From Bacteroidota bacterium (lineage in GTDB: Bacteria > Bacteroidota > Ignavibacteria > SZUA-365): DNA of 37,046 nucleotides. The position numbers were made by a program, and so were the translations under genes. The stretch is taken from assembly GCA_018224345.1 (NCBI GenBank), contig JAGTUW010000302.1, positions 1 to 37,046 of the forward strand. The letters are read 5' to 3'. Below, in pieces: positions 26,968 through 37,046 of this stretch. Every line of letters starts with the position of its first letter. The stretch's first letter is position 1. The notes under the pieces are model-generated. The model was not told the DNA's origin, ran no database searches, and saw only the letters and a list, made by a program, of their open reading frames with translations.

Positions 26968-29832
26968 TCACAACGTTTGCAGAATATCTTCCAAATGCCC
27001 TTCATCTTCAACCATCACCTGCCTCGCTTTGCTCCCATCGTAAGGTCCCACAATGCCTGCCATTTCAAGTTGATCGACAATACGCGCCGCTCGTGAGTAC
27101 CCGATCTTCAATCGGCGCTGCAACAGTGAAACGGATCCCTGCTGATGACGGACGATTAACCGTGCTGCCTCGAACAGCAAATCATCACTGCCTATCTCTT
27201 CCTCGCGGGTCTTCGTCTTCTGCTGTGCCCGTACCGAGGGAAGCATGTAAGGCCGCTGAAATCCGTGCTGCTTCCCGATGAACTCCACGACACGCTCGAC
27301 TTCGGCCGTCGAAAGATACGCATTCTGAATGCGGACAGGCTTCGGCTGGCCCCCGGGCAGAAACAACATGTCGCCGTTCCCGAGCAACTGATCTGCTCCG
27401 GTACCATCCAGTACCGTTCTGCTGTCAATACGACTCGCAACCTGATAGGCGATGCGCGCCGGAAAATTTGCCTTGATCACGCCGGTGATGACATCGACAG
27501 AAGGACGCTGCGTCGCAACAATAAGATGCACACCCACCGCACGCGCCAGTTGCGCCAGCCGCGCAATCGGTTCCTCGACTTCACGCGCGGCCGTGATCAT
27601 CAAATCTGCCAGCTCATCTATAATTACCACAATATATGGCAATTGATAATGCCTGAGCAACTCGCTGTCGCGTACCTGCCCTGCCTTTACCTTCGCATTG
27701 TAATCATCGACATGCCGCACACCAGCCTTCGCCAGCTTCGTGTATCGCATGTCCATTTCCAGCTCGAGACTCTTCAATACAATAACGGCGTTGGCAGGGT
27801 CGGTGATAATCTCTTCCTCGATATCCGGACAAATAGCAAGAAAATGCTTGCTCAGCCCGCGATACTGCGCCAACTCGATCTTCTTGGGGTCGATCATCAC
27901 GAACTTGACCTGCTGCGGCTTCATTCTGTACAGTAATGACGTAATCATCACGTTGATCCCGACACTCTTGCCGGCACCGGTTGCACCAGCAATCAACAGA
28001 TGAGGCATGCGCGCCAGATCGTCGCAGACGACATCACCCGTGATGGATTTCCCCATCCCGAGCGTCAGACGATGCTTCGACCCCTTGAATTCAGAAGAAG
28101 TTACGATACTCCGGAAATTTACCAACTCGGGAGTGCTGTTCGGTATCTCTATGCCGACAGCACTCTTTCCGGGAATCGGCGCGATAATGCGAATTCCCTT
28201 CGCAGCAAGCGCCAGTGCGAGATCGTCTGAAAGAGCAGTGATTTTACTGATTTTTACGCTCGAATCCGGAACAAGCTCAAACAGGGTGACGACAGGACCC
28301 GGCGCAACCGCGATACTCTCAATTCCGATACCGAATATCGCCAGCTTCTCCTTTACAAGGGCCGCCTTGTTACGCAATTCATCATCGGAGACAGTGCTAC
28401 CCGTCTCCTGCTGATCAAGCAGATCGGCAGTGGGAAATCTGTACCGCAATTCGGTCTCGGCCAATTGCTTGTTGAGGTCATCGGCATCGGTGGCATCCGT
28501 CGTCTGCATGACCTTGCGCGCGACTGCAGCCTGCACTGCCTTGCGCTCGTGTTCGTTCGGTAACACTTCGGACAATGCCGCAGCACGCTCCGAAGTCCCC
28601 ACGTCCCCTGATCCGGAATCTGCGCGCCGACCCGGTGGCGAGACAGACTGCTCTCCCGATGCCTCCTCTGTGGTCGACGGACTCCCGTCAGACGTTGTTT
28701 CGCGCGAAGAAGAATGCTTTTCCGGTACCGCTGCGCTCCTGACCCCGGATACCGAAGAACGCCCCGTCGGAGCACCATGAGAGGTAGAACTTCCGGATGC
28801 AGCAGCAGCGGACGCGCCCGGTAGTGAACCGAGCCCCTCGACGGAGTCGCGTGAGATAACCCCGTTCGAACGCGGTGGCAGCCCCTCCTCGCTGGCGGAC
28901 ATCGCGGCACCTGCAGCAGTATCCGCACCCGCGCGCTGCCTCGAGATCGATACATTCAATGGCGGGGCAGGAGACGGAGCCAAAGGCGTTTCCGCAGGCT
29001 TCCCGCTTCGTCGGGCGGAACCGGCCGGACGATCAGCTGGATGGCGCTCCGCTGCATCCGCGAGGGTTTCCTCCTGCTGCCCGCTGTCGGTCGCCCCACG
29101 ATCCGATTTGAAGGCATCATTGAGGGCACCGGCCTTGCCTGTAATTGTCGCTCTCAGCCAGTCGAGCATGCGTCGCCCACGATCAATAGTGCTCTGAATA
29201 TCGTAATCGACTACGACCACCGCCAACACGATAATAGTCGTCATGATGACGATGATACCACCTGTGGTTCCGATCAGGCGCGAAATCAATCCACCGACGA
29301 AATCACCGATGTTACCGGACCACGAGGCTGAGAGCTCGGGCATCCAGGTAATGAGGCGGAGCAAACCGAAAAACGTGGACAACAACAGAATGAGTACCAA
29401 CGTGTAATTGGTATAGTAGGCAAGTGCACGCAGGTCACGGCGGCGAAGAATCGACCAACCCCAGAACATCAACAGCACGGGAAATGCAAGCGACAGATAC
29501 CCGACGGTAGTGTTGATGAAGAAGTTGGCGAGAATGGCACCGAACAAACCCAGCCAGTTCGTTGTTGTGTCCGCGCGTGCCTGAATTTCCGGATCGCCAC
29601 CAAAAAGCCGGAGAAAATCAGCAAACCCGATGTCCGCGACGGTCTCGTCGGCATGACTATGCGAAATCAGTGCAAGCAACAGCAGAAAGGCCGTGGCCAT
29701 CATCAGCAAGCCAATGATGTCAAGCTTGCGCTTCGCGTCCAGAGGCGATCGCGTTTGCGCTGTCTCTTTCCTGCCGGCAGTATGTTTGCTTTTTCTTCTC
29801 AATAGATATAGATAGGTGCATGGCGCGTACAA
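26968..29832 (-). CDS. ftsK: FtsK/SpoIIIE DNA translocase
   Basis: Pumps chromosome ends and dimers through the closing septum. Order in 954 residues: basic N-terminus, four or five membrane helices (~38-210), a Ser/Gly/Ala-rich linker (~230-430), the FtsK beta-like region and RecA-type motor with Walker A GATGAGKS (~619) and Walker B VVIIDELADLM (~739), LIVATQRPSVDVITGVIKANFP, and a winged-helix gamma domain (~885-945, SVSLLQRRLKIGYSRAARIVDQL) that would read polar guide sequences. The start is uncertain: the frame's first codons are TTG at 29832 or TTG at 29802, neither with a clear ribosome-binding site; 29802 gives a better basic N-terminus. It follows gcvT by 21 bases. Confidence 0.95.
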   Translation of the reverse strand: MYAPCTYLYLLRRKSKHTAGRKETAQTRSPLDAKRKLDIIGLLMMATAFLLLLALISHSHADETVADIGFADFLRLFGGDPEIQARADTTTNWLGLFGAILANFFINTTVGYLSLAFPVLLMFWGWSILRRRDLRALAYYTNYTLVLILLLSTFFGLLRLITWMPELSASWSGNIGDFVGGLISRLIGTTGGIIVIMTTIIVLAVVVVDYDIQSTIDRGRRMLDWLRATITGKAGALNDAFKSDRGATDSGQQEETLADAAERHPADRPAGSARRSGKPAETPLAPSPAPPLNVSISRQRAGADTAAGAAMSASEEGLPPRSNGVISRDSVEGLGSLPGASAAAASGSSTSHGAPTGRSSVSGVRSAAVPEKHSSSRETTSDGSPSTTEEASGEQSVSPPGRRADSGSGDVGTSERAAALSEVLPNEHERKAVQAAVARKVMQTTDATDADDLNKQLAETELRYRFPTADLLDQQETGSTVSDDELRNKAALVKEKLAIFGIGIESIAVAPGPVVTLFELVPDSSVKISKITALSDDLALALAAKGIRIIAPIPGKSAVGIEIPNSTPELVNFRSIVTSSEFKGSKHRLTLGMGKSITGDVVCDDLARMPHLLIAGATGAGKSVGINVMITSLLYRMKPQQVKFVMIDPKKIELAQYRGLSKHFLAICPDIEEEIITDPANAVIVLKSLELEMDMRYTKLAKAGVRHVDDYNAKVKAGQVRDSELLRHYQLPYIVVIIDELADLMITAAREVEEPIARLAQLARAVGVHLIVATQRPSVDVITGVIKANFPARIAYQVASRIDSRTVLDGTGADQLLGNGDMLFLPGGQPKPVRIQNAYLSTAEVERVVEFIGKQHGFQRPYMLPSVRAQQKTKTREEEIGSDDLLFEAARLIVRHQQGSVSLLQRRLKIGYSRAARIVDQLEMAGIVGPYDGSKARQVMVEDEGHLEDILQTL

Positions 29833-29853
29833 ACAGCGCCTGCCTGCCCTTTG

Positions 29854-30939
<1,086 letters not shown>

Positions 30940-30987
30940 TTCAATCGGCCGTTGAGTATGTGAAAAAATGTGATTGCAGTCCGGGTT

Positions 30988-31641
30988 CTATACGAAACGG
31001 GCGTCACTCTTTTTCCAGTCATCGAGAAAACGCTGTAACCCGCTGTCGGTCAAAGGGTGCGCGAACATCTGATCTATGACCTTGAACGGAATGGTCGCAA
31101 CATCCGCACCCAGCAAGCCCGCCTGCAGGATGTGTAGCGGATGGCGAATGCTGGCAACGAGTACCTGCGTCCGGTAATCGTAATTTCTGTAAATGGTGAT
31201 GATCTGCTCGATGAGTTCCATCCCATCAATGCTGATATCGTCGAGACGGCCGACAAAAGGCGAGATGTACGTGGCTCCGGCTTTCGCGGCAAGCAGCGCC
31301 TGCGTCGGAGAAAAACAGAGGGTGACGTTGGTTTTTATGCCCTCATCCGAGAGACTCCGCACTGCCTTGAGTCCCTCGCGAATCAAGGGAACCTTGATGA
31401 CGATATTTTCATGAATCTTCGCCAGCTCATGCGCCTCGCGGAGAATACCTTCCTGATCGGTGGAAACCACTTCGGCGGAGACGGGACCATCGACAATCGC
31501 CAGAATTTCATCGAGCAATTGACGGAAATCCTTCCCCTCCTTTGCAACGAGCGATGGATTCGTCGTCACTCCATCCAATATCCCCAAACCGGCAGCTTCA
31601 CGAATTTCATCAATGTTTGCACTGTCAATGAAGAATTTCAT
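30988..31641 (-). CDS. Transaldolase/fructose-6-phosphate aldolase family (FSA/TalC)
   Basis: A 217-residue short transaldolase, the size of the TalC/FSA subfamily. MKFFIDSANIDEIRE, DGVTTNPSLVAKEG, IVIKVPL with Schiff-base K83, GIKTNVTLCFSPTQALLAAKAGA, ISPFVGRLDDI and the final DWKK are the family signatures. It either moves a dihydroxyacetone unit between sugar phosphates in the pentose phosphate pathway or acts as fructose-6-phosphate aldolase; sequence motifs seen here do not separate these. It is the first gene of a probable run with gcvT, ftsK and lolA. Confidence 0.9.
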   Translation of the reverse strand: MKFFIDSANIDEIREAAGLGILDGVTTNPSLVAKEGKDFRQLLDEILAIVDGPVSAEVVSTDQEGILREAHELAKIHENIVIKVPLIREGLKAVRSLSDEGIKTNVTLCFSPTQALLAAKAGATYISPFVGRLDDISIDGMELIEQIITIYRNYDYRTQVLVASIRHPLHILQAGLLGADVATIPFKVIDQMFAHPLTDSGLQRFLDDWKKSDARFV

Positions 31642-31760
31642 TTTCGACCTCAGAGTTTACTTTAAGTGAAGTTGCCAAACAGAATACTGGAAAATATGAA
31701 ACAGGATTCCAACATGCAATTGTTTTCAGAAATCCTGCGGAAAAATCATGAAGAGAATAT

Positions 31761-32201
31761 TCATTGCTCCCGTGTACGCCCGGCTTCGGCATAGGATATG
31801 TCTGTTTCCTGCAATCGAAGACGAAGACCGGAAATTTGTGGAAAAACAGAGAACAGTTCCCAAAGTCTGTCAAGAAAATGGAAGACCAGGTTCTCGGCGG
31901 TTGTGGTGAAGGAAACAACCTTGAATTTGAAATTCGTTGTCTTCAGAAAACGCAACATGACATCATCGTTTTCGTCACAGAGAAAACAATGATCGAATTC
32001 GTCGATGACGGGCATGACGAGTTGTTTCATTTCACCGTAGTCAATCATCATACCGTTGGCGTCGCAATGTCCTTCAATCTCCACCCACAACTTGTAGGAA
32101 TGTCCGTGAATGTTGGCACAACCCGACAGATGAAACGGCAGGCGATGTCCCATCTCCCAGTGAAATTCACGCGCTATCCTCAGCGTCCTTGTCATTATCA
32201 T
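31761..32201 (-). CDS. queD: 6-carboxytetrahydropterin synthase QueD
   Basis: Converts dihydroneopterin triphosphate to 6-carboxytetrahydropterin in queuosine/7-deazaguanine synthesis. The 146-residue product has zinc ligands H19 (EMGHRLP), H32 and H34 (IHGHSY), catalytic C28 four residues before H32, the D70-H71 pair in EFDHCFL, and E132 in LQETD. ATG 32201 (or the ATG two codons on) follows an AAGGAT. No other queuosine gene is adjacent. Some members of this family are pyruvoyl-tetrahydropterin synthase-like, but C28 in this spacing favours QueD. Confidence 0.88.
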   Translation of the reverse strand: MIMTRTLRIAREFHWEMGHRLPFHLSGCANIHGHSYKLWVEIEGHCDANGMMIDYGEMKQLVMPVIDEFDHCFLCDENDDVMLRFLKTTNFKFKVVSFTTTAENLVFHFLDRLWELFSVFPQISGLRLRLQETDISYAEAGRTREQ

Positions 32202-32478
32202 CGATCCTTGATTCGTTGAAAAGCCATATCCTTATAATGTAGCTTCGATATGTCCTGAATTGCAAGGCGGAAAAACATCTCAATCATTGTCACGTCCATC
32301 AAAAACATGAAGACTCAACATATCAGCGCAAGGAGGGCTTTTGAGGGTGATGTCGATGATGCACGCGGTTTGATCGTGAAATTCATCGAATCCTCCCGGA
32401 AAAAATCCTGAATGATCCCTGTAAACTCCGTATTACCTCTTTCAAAAACTTCTCCCTGACCGGAAGCGGTAACTGAGC
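32202..32478. other. 277-base gap between lptG and queD
   Basis: No clear terminator or recognised element. A 34-codon plus-strand ORF (32307-32411, ATG to TGA) has no good ribosome-binding site, and a minus-strand ORF overlapping the end of lptG has no recognisable content. I call neither a gene. Confidence 0.4.
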
Positions 32479-33585
32479 TCACTTCTCCACACGTATCATG
32501 AACACCATGCCAGCTGTGAAGAACAGCAGATTGGGCAACCATGCGGCAAGGAGCGCGGGAATATGCCCGTTATAGCCAAAAATCTGACTGAGCTTCTGAC
32601 TCACCATATAGAGAAAAAGGACAAAGATACTGATGCCGAACTGTACGGCCAGACCGCTGCGACGTTTCATCGATGCGAACGGAACCCCGAAAAATACTAC
32701 GACAAGGGATGCGAAAGGAAAGGCGATCTTGCCAAGATAGTCTACCCGCAGCCGTGTGATGTCGCTCCCCGCCAGACGCTGTCGCTCGATATATCCGCGG
32801 AAGTCCTCCAATTCCATTTCCTCCGGTTTCTGCTGCATCCTGATGATGATGTCGGGAGTGACAACAAGCGGCCCCATCGCCAGACTGTCGAATGCACTGA
32901 CCAACTCGCGTTCCTCGACCGTGACGGAACTGTCATTGATAAATTCGCGCTGTATACCATTGTACATCATCCAGGCACCTTCCTCATCTTTCCACACCAT
33001 ACGCTCCGCATCGATACGTCGCAGCATCACGGTAGGGTCGGCCTGCGCGAATTGCTGCAGAGTGACACGGCGGGCTGTGGCCGCCGGCTGATCGTAGTAA
33101 TCGAGCGTAAGAATTCTGTTCTTTCCTTCCTGGAAAAAGAGATTGTGCTTCCCGCGCATCTGGGCATGTTTCTTGAGATGCTCGCGTTCGATATTCACCC
33201 GTGCAGTATTGATATGCGGTACCAGCCAGCCATCAAAGCCCAGCATGAGGAGACTCACCAATACACCAATACCGACCAATGGGAGCATGAAACGGTAGAG
33301 CGAAACACCAGCGCATTTTATGATGGTCAACTCGTTGTTGTTGCTCAAGCGGCCCACGGTGAACAGCACGGAAAGCAGCATGGCGACAGGAACCATGAGA
33401 CTGAAGATATGGGGGATGAAATACACGTAGTACAACACTATGGTCTGGACATCCACCCCCTGATCGATGAAATTGTCGAGATTCTCGATCATGTCGACAA
33501 GAATGAAAATTGTACTGAACGCAACAATACCGAAACCGATCATCTTGAGAAACTGAACGGCGATATATCGATCCAACCTGGTCAT
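32479..33585 (-). CDS. lptG: LPS export permease, YjgP/YjgQ family (LptG-like)
   Basis: A 368-residue inner-membrane subunit of the LptB2FG transporter that lifts lipopolysaccharide off the inner membrane. It starts LDRYIAVQFLKM, has three N-terminal membrane helices with the P-x-AMLLS segment (PVAMLLSVLFTVGRLSNNNELTIIKCAGVSLYRF, the coupling region to LptB), a periplasmic beta-jellyroll (~140-260) and three C-terminal helices (GKIAFPFASLVVVFFGVPFA onward). It overlaps the partner gene by four bases. The LptF/LptG names are given by order and are not proven. Confidence 0.88.
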   Translation of the reverse strand: MTRLDRYIAVQFLKMIGFGIVAFSTIFILVDMIENLDNFIDQGVDVQTIVLYYVYFIPHIFSLMVPVAMLLSVLFTVGRLSNNNELTIIKCAGVSLYRFMLPLVGIGVLVSLLMLGFDGWLVPHINTARVNIEREHLKKHAQMRGKHNLFFQEGKNRILTLDYYDQPAATARRVTLQQFAQADPTVMLRRIDAERMVWKDEEGAWMMYNGIQREFINDSSVTVEERELVSAFDSLAMGPLVVTPDIIIRMQQKPEEMELEDFRGYIERQRLAGSDITRLRVDYLGKIAFPFASLVVVFFGVPFASMKRRSGLAVQFGISIFVLFLYMVSQKLSQIFGYNGHIPALLAAWLPNLLFFTAGMVFMIRVEK

Positions 33586-35048
33586 CGCGGCCCCCCGTCA
33601 CCAACAGCATCATTCCTGAGCCATTTCCTGATCCGTGCAAGACCGGGAAGGGAATCCGCGATGCCGCTCCAGTCGATAATGCGTGTCTCACGGGCTGAAC
33701 GCCAGACGAGAATGACCCCCAGGATGCCGAGAATGATATTTGCGACCCACATTCCCCAGAATGGAGAGAGTTCGCCGCGATCTGCCAGTTTCTCTCCTCC
33801 GATCAGACACGCCCAGTAAAAGAGGAAGAAGCCGAGACTCAAGCCAGCCCCGACACCAAAACCGCCACGCCGCGCCATCATGCCCAACGGGACACCGATC
33901 AATGCGAACACCAGAGAGGCCACTGGAATCGAGTACTTCTTGTAGATTTCGACCCGGAAGCGGTCCATCTGCCGCACATCGAATTCCATACCACTCCATT
34001 CCGCCATGGACTGCGCCTGCAGTTGCCTTGCGTCATTGAGTGCACGGTGCACTGCCGCCAGTGTGTCACGGACAACAGCGGAATCACCATCAAGCGTATC
34101 CCTGTCAACAGGCATATCCGGCATGAATGGCGAAGGCGCGACACTGTAATACACCACATTGCCGTGGAAAAATCCGCGCAGATGCCTGACCACACGTTCT
34201 TCAGCGTTCCGGATCTTGCTTTCTCTTTCTTTATCTATGGAATCGACAATCGCCTGCATCATCGGTGCGCTCATCGTTCTGTCGTCGCGACGGGTTGAGG
34301 AGGCGTCGCTGCGTTGAAAACCAAAACCGCTCGCCGGCATGGTTACCCGATGACGCTCGAAACGCAGCTTTCTGTAATCCAGAAAGGTCTTATTGTCGAC
34401 TTCGTGAATCTCTCCGTCACGGAGATCCATGATGATACGGCTGTAATCGGCCGAGAAACTGACTGTTCCGCTTTTTGCAGTCAGCACCACCGCGTGTTCC
34501 GGATCGGAGAGATCGTAGAGAGTCACGCCCTCCAGGTCGTTGCTTTTCTCGAAGGTCCGACGCACGAGAATGCGGTAACTTGGTAATTCATGTTCATTCG
34601 TGAATACTCCCGCCTGCAGGGATAGCGTGGGTTTGATGCGTACGATGTCGGTCATCAGCGTCTGCAATCTGACATTGGCATCGGGCAACACGCTGTTGTT
34701 GAACCAGAGAAGACCGAACATCACTGCAGTCGCAGCCAGCAATACGGGAGCCATCATCCGGTACAGACTCATACCGCTGGTACGCATCACCGTTATTTCG
34801 TTGTCGGCCGAAAGTCTGCCGAAGGCCATCAACGTTGCGACAAGCACGGCCATGGGCACGGAAAGTACCAGTATCCACGCAAGATTCAAGCCGATCAATT
34901 CAACAATGACCCAGACACTGAGGCCCTTTCCCACCAGGTCACCCGCACGCTTCATCAGAAACTGAAGAAGGAAAAGGAATATAATGACCGCATTTGCAAA
35001 TATGAAAGGCCCTATATGCGCTCGCAGTATGTGTCGCCAGAGAATCAT
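33582..35048 (-). CDS. lptF: LPS export permease, YjgP/YjgQ family (LptF-like), enlarged
   Basis: The second half of the LptF/LptG pair, 488 residues from ATG 35048 (family usually ~360-400). It starts MILWRHILRAHIGPF with three membrane helices, PMAVLVATLMAFGRLSADNEITVMRTSGMSLYRM as LptB-coupling region, a periplasmic domain, and three C-terminal helices (YSIPVASLVFALIGVPLGMMARRGG onward). An extra ~100 charged residues (about 240-345) lie between the jellyroll and the last helices. Frame upstream of 35048 stays open but is unlike the family. It lies head-to-head with sprA across 414 bases. Confidence 0.88.
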   Translation of the reverse strand: MILWRHILRAHIGPFIFANAVIIFLFLLQFLMKRAGDLVGKGLSVWVIVELIGLNLAWILVLSVPMAVLVATLMAFGRLSADNEITVMRTSGMSLYRMMAPVLLAATAVMFGLLWFNNSVLPDANVRLQTLMTDIVRIKPTLSLQAGVFTNEHELPSYRILVRRTFEKSNDLEGVTLYDLSDPEHAVVLTAKSGTVSFSADYSRIIMDLRDGEIHEVDNKTFLDYRKLRFERHRVTMPASGFGFQRSDASSTRRDDRTMSAPMMQAIVDSIDKERESKIRNAEERVVRHLRGFFHGNVVYYSVAPSPFMPDMPVDRDTLDGDSAVVRDTLAAVHRALNDARQLQAQSMAEWSGMEFDVRQMDRFRVEIYKKYSIPVASLVFALIGVPLGMMARRGGFGVGAGLSLGFFLFYWACLIGGEKLADRGELSPFWGMWVANIILGILGVILVWRSARETRIIDWSGIADSLPGLARIRKWLRNDAVGDGGPR

Positions 35049-35462
35049 TGTCTGATAACGTGCCTGTCCGCAACTACCACGGGAATGGGCGCATGCGGTT
35101 TTCCATTGCTTTCGTCTGCTGTTCTTTCTATCATTGAAAATAGTTTGACGCCGGGACAATCATCCTTGCCAGGCCCGTCCCGAAGTAACGGGACCCCACC
35201 GGATGATGAAATGCAGTCGCCGTGTCAAGGTTGAATATACCGAATTTCTGCCATTGTGTCCCTTGCACCAGAACACGCCATGTTCTAATTTTACCAGTTA
35301 CCTGAGAATCGTTCCGGGACACGGTCATCCATCACGATCCTCCCCACACAGTTCTCCATATGCATTCCAACGGCCAAGAGGTTTCTATCGCACTGATCGC
35401 TACGTCATGACATCTCGTGTAACGCACACAGCGGCAGACGTTTGAACTTCAACCTGACACGT
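35049..35462. other. 414-base intergenic region between lptF and sprA
   Basis: This should carry divergent promoters. I see a short GTCCCG/CGGGAC stem (35177-35182, 35189-35194) without a T-run, and no convincing promoter match. A 65-codon minus-strand ORF (35131-35328) shows no domain or ribosome-binding site. Confidence 0.4.
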
Positions 35463-37046
35463 ATGAACATTAATTCTCCGCGAGCGGGGCGGGGGAATGG
35501 TATGCCCGTCCTGCAACCATGGCTCTCTCAAGCGCGCTCGGTTGCATCACTACTCGGCTTCTCCGCGTTTTCCTTTCTGTTCTTCCTCGGTGCTTCTGTC
35601 GAAGCCGTGTTTCGCATGCCTGTCATCACCATCGAATGCGCCATGGAATGGAATGACTTCGTGCAGGCAGGAATGGGAACGTCGATGGGGACGCCCGGCC
35701 GCCCGGCGATGACGGACGCTTTCAATCAGGAGATGTCCGCACAGCACACTGCCACGCTGGCCACCAGTATAGAAATGAACGAACGCACGGCGGAGACGGA
35801 TATGCCGGGAACCGCCGATGCAACTGTATCCAATGCGTTGTGGGCAGACGATATGAACACCGCGATGGATGGCACCACGGATTTCGAAATCGTCGATCCT
35901 TTCTCCGTTGATCTCGGACTGGCCTCCTTCGCTTCCTCTCTGCATCGCATGCATGCAAACCCCGTCAGGACCGACAAGGCAGACGGACCTGATGACCCCG
36001 ACGGCCCCGGCGGTCTTGATATTCCACCTTCGGACTCGACCAATCGCGCAAAATTTCTTCCTCCGCGACCGCGACCGTTATCCATGGCCCGTCCTTTTCC
36101 TTCCCGGCTCTCACCATTGTATCTGCAACCAACACGCGGAATTCAACGCATCGTCACCGTTGATCCGGAAAGCGGGATGGTCCTGATCCGTGAAGTCATC
36201 AATGGAAAAGATGTTCGCATTCCTTACCGCATGACGTTGGAGGATTATATCGCCGCCCGCTACGAATACGAACGGGAACGGCGTACAGCGGAAAAAGCAT
36301 CGGAATATGCGTTTGAGGAGGTCGATCCCCTCGAGAATCTGATGCGGAATATCACCGAAATCGATATTCCTGTCGCCCCGAATCCACTGATGAGCATTTT
36401 CGGCGATCGCAGCCGGATCAGTGTGCGCATCAATGGAGCCATTGATATCAATGCGGGCTTTCGTATCGAAAGCTCGGATCAGGAATCCGTGTTTCTCCGC
36501 CCAACAATGTTCTCCCCGAATTTCCGGCAGCAAGTGCAGATCAATGTCAACGGTCTCGTCGGCGACAAGCTCAGCATCCGTGCCGACTGGAGTACCGAAC
36601 GCACGTTCGACTACGAGAATCAACTGAAAATCAAATACACCGGCTACGAGGATGAAATCATTCAGTCGGTCGAAGCGGGGAACGTGTCGCTGCAGACACC
36701 GACGAGCCTGATTCAGGGCAGTGGTGCCCTGTTCGGTCTGAAAGCGGAATTCCAATTGGGCCCGCTGCGCATGCAGACCATCGCCTCACAGAAAAAGGGA
36801 GAATCCGCGCGTCTCGCCATCAACGGTGGTGCACAGGAGCAAACCTTTGAGCGACAGGCCTTTGAATACTCCGACAACCATTACTTCATCGATCAAGCCT
36901 ATCGCGATGTCGATCAGGCCTCGGGCGAATCCCCGTACGAAGCCTATTACAATTACCGTGCGCTGTTTCCAAATTCAAATTCCCCGGTCGTCGTGCGGCC
37001 GGATCTGTACATAAAGGAAATAGAAGTCTGGATTTCGCGTCCTGCC
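35463..37046 (+). CDS. sprA: T9SS outer-membrane translocon SprA/Sov, 3'-truncated
   Basis: The frame runs open to the right edge (528 codons; the family is ~2300-2500 residues). SprA forms the very large barrel through which T9SS cargo leaves the cell. A signal-like hydrophobic segment (27-45, ending VEA) follows a basic start. From residue ~318 the text is typical SprA: RINGAIDINAGFRIESS, FLRPTMFSPNFRQQVQINVNGLVGDKL, DWSTERTFDYENQLKI, VEAGNVSL, SLIQGSGALFGLK, and ERQAFEYSDNHYFID. The intervening region (~50-200) is unusual: Met-rich, then a Pro/Asp/Gly stretch. Start: ATG 35463, or ATG 35502 (14th codon), which leaves a more usual signal peptide. Neither has a strong ribosome-binding site. 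Confidence 0.95.
   Translation, partial: MNINSPRAGRGNGMPVLQPWLSQARSVASLLGFSAFSFLFFLGASVEAVFRMPVITIECAMEWNDFVQAGMGTSMGTPGRPAMTDAFNQEMSAQHTATLATSIEMNERTAETDMPGTADATVSNALWADDMNTAMDGTTDFEIVDPFSVDLGLASFASSLHRMHANPVRTDKADGPDDPDGPGGLDIPPSDSTNRAKFLPPRPRPLSMARPFPSRLSPLYLQPTRGIQRIVTVDPESGMVLIREVINGKDVRIPYRMTLEDYIAARYEYERERRTAEKASEYAFEEVDPLENLMRNITEIDIPVAPNPLMSIFGDRSRISVRINGAIDINAGFRIESSDQESVFLRPTMFSPNFRQQVQINVNGLVGDKLSIRADWSTERTFDYENQLKIKYTGYEDEIIQSVEAGNVSLQTPTSLIQGSGALFGLKAEFQLGPLRMQTIASQKKGESARLAINGGAQEQTFERQAFEYSDNHYFIDQAYRDVDQASGESPYEAYYNYRALFPNSNSPVVVRPDLYIKEIEVWISRPA

Noticed and set aside
32563..33819. 418-codon plus-strand ORF opposite lptG/lptF
   Set aside because: The minus-strand frames are clear LptF/LptG permeases; the plus reading is charged and featureless.
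35131..35328. 65-codon minus-strand ORF in the lptF-sprA gap
   Set aside because: No ribosome-binding site or known motif; the region more probably contains divergent promoters.

Overview
The window looks like chromosomal DNA of a free-living Gram-negative bacterium of the Bacteroidota/Chlorobiota (FCB) lineage, probably near Ignavibacteria or Kapabacteria. The main reasons are the start of a sprA/sov gene (outer-membrane translocon of the type IX secretion system, T9SS), two proteins ending in T9SS type A sorting domains (one with the NQNYPNPFNP motif), a TonB receptor/DUF4249 lipoprotein pair, and LptF/LptG/LolA for a lipopolysaccharide-bearing outer membrane. The genus assignment is inference. 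I see no rRNA, tRNA, CRISPR array, insertion sequence, integrase or phage gene; this is ordinary, densely packed chromosome.

Layout. 1-1.4 kb (+): 3' part of a secreted PQQ-type sugar dehydrogenase. 1.5-8.2 kb (-): a small membrane protein, a COG2509-like FAD oxidoreductase, an NtrC-type regulator that has lost its ATPase and sigma-54 contact motifs, an OmpA protein with six calcium-type repeats, an orphan 142-residue protein and a DUF4249 lipoprotein. 8.2-10.5 kb (-): the TonB-dependent receptor that pairs with the lipoprotein. 10.8-13 kb: a TM1266-like ACT-fold regulator (-) and a LeuT-like sodium symporter (+). 13-16.6 kb (-): a tightly overlapping operon M20 peptidase - dapB - dapA - LD-carboxypeptidase. 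16.7-25.9 kb (-): one 3051-residue T9SS-exported surface protein with a clear terminator. 26.3-31.6 kb (-): transaldolase-like gene, gcvT, ftsK, lolA. 31.8-35 kb (-): queD, lptG, lptF. 35.5-37 kb (+): the 5' end of sprA, running off the window.

How it fits together. Most genes serve the cell envelope: peptidoglycan precursor synthesis and salvage (dapA, dapB, LD-carboxypeptidase), lipoprotein and LPS trafficking (lolA, lptF, lptG), division and chromosome segregation (ftsK), outer-membrane proteins (OmpA, TonB receptor, SprA), and cargo that would leave through the T9SS (sugar dehydrogenase, giant protein).

The points most worth a second look are the apparently ATPase-dead NtrC-type regulator, the giant surface protein with its DxFGN-type Ig-like repeats and strong codon bias, the LeuT-like transporter with altered pocket residues, and the four-gene DAP operon containing an M20 hydrolase. 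I did not find a clearly new defence, mobile or RNA system here.
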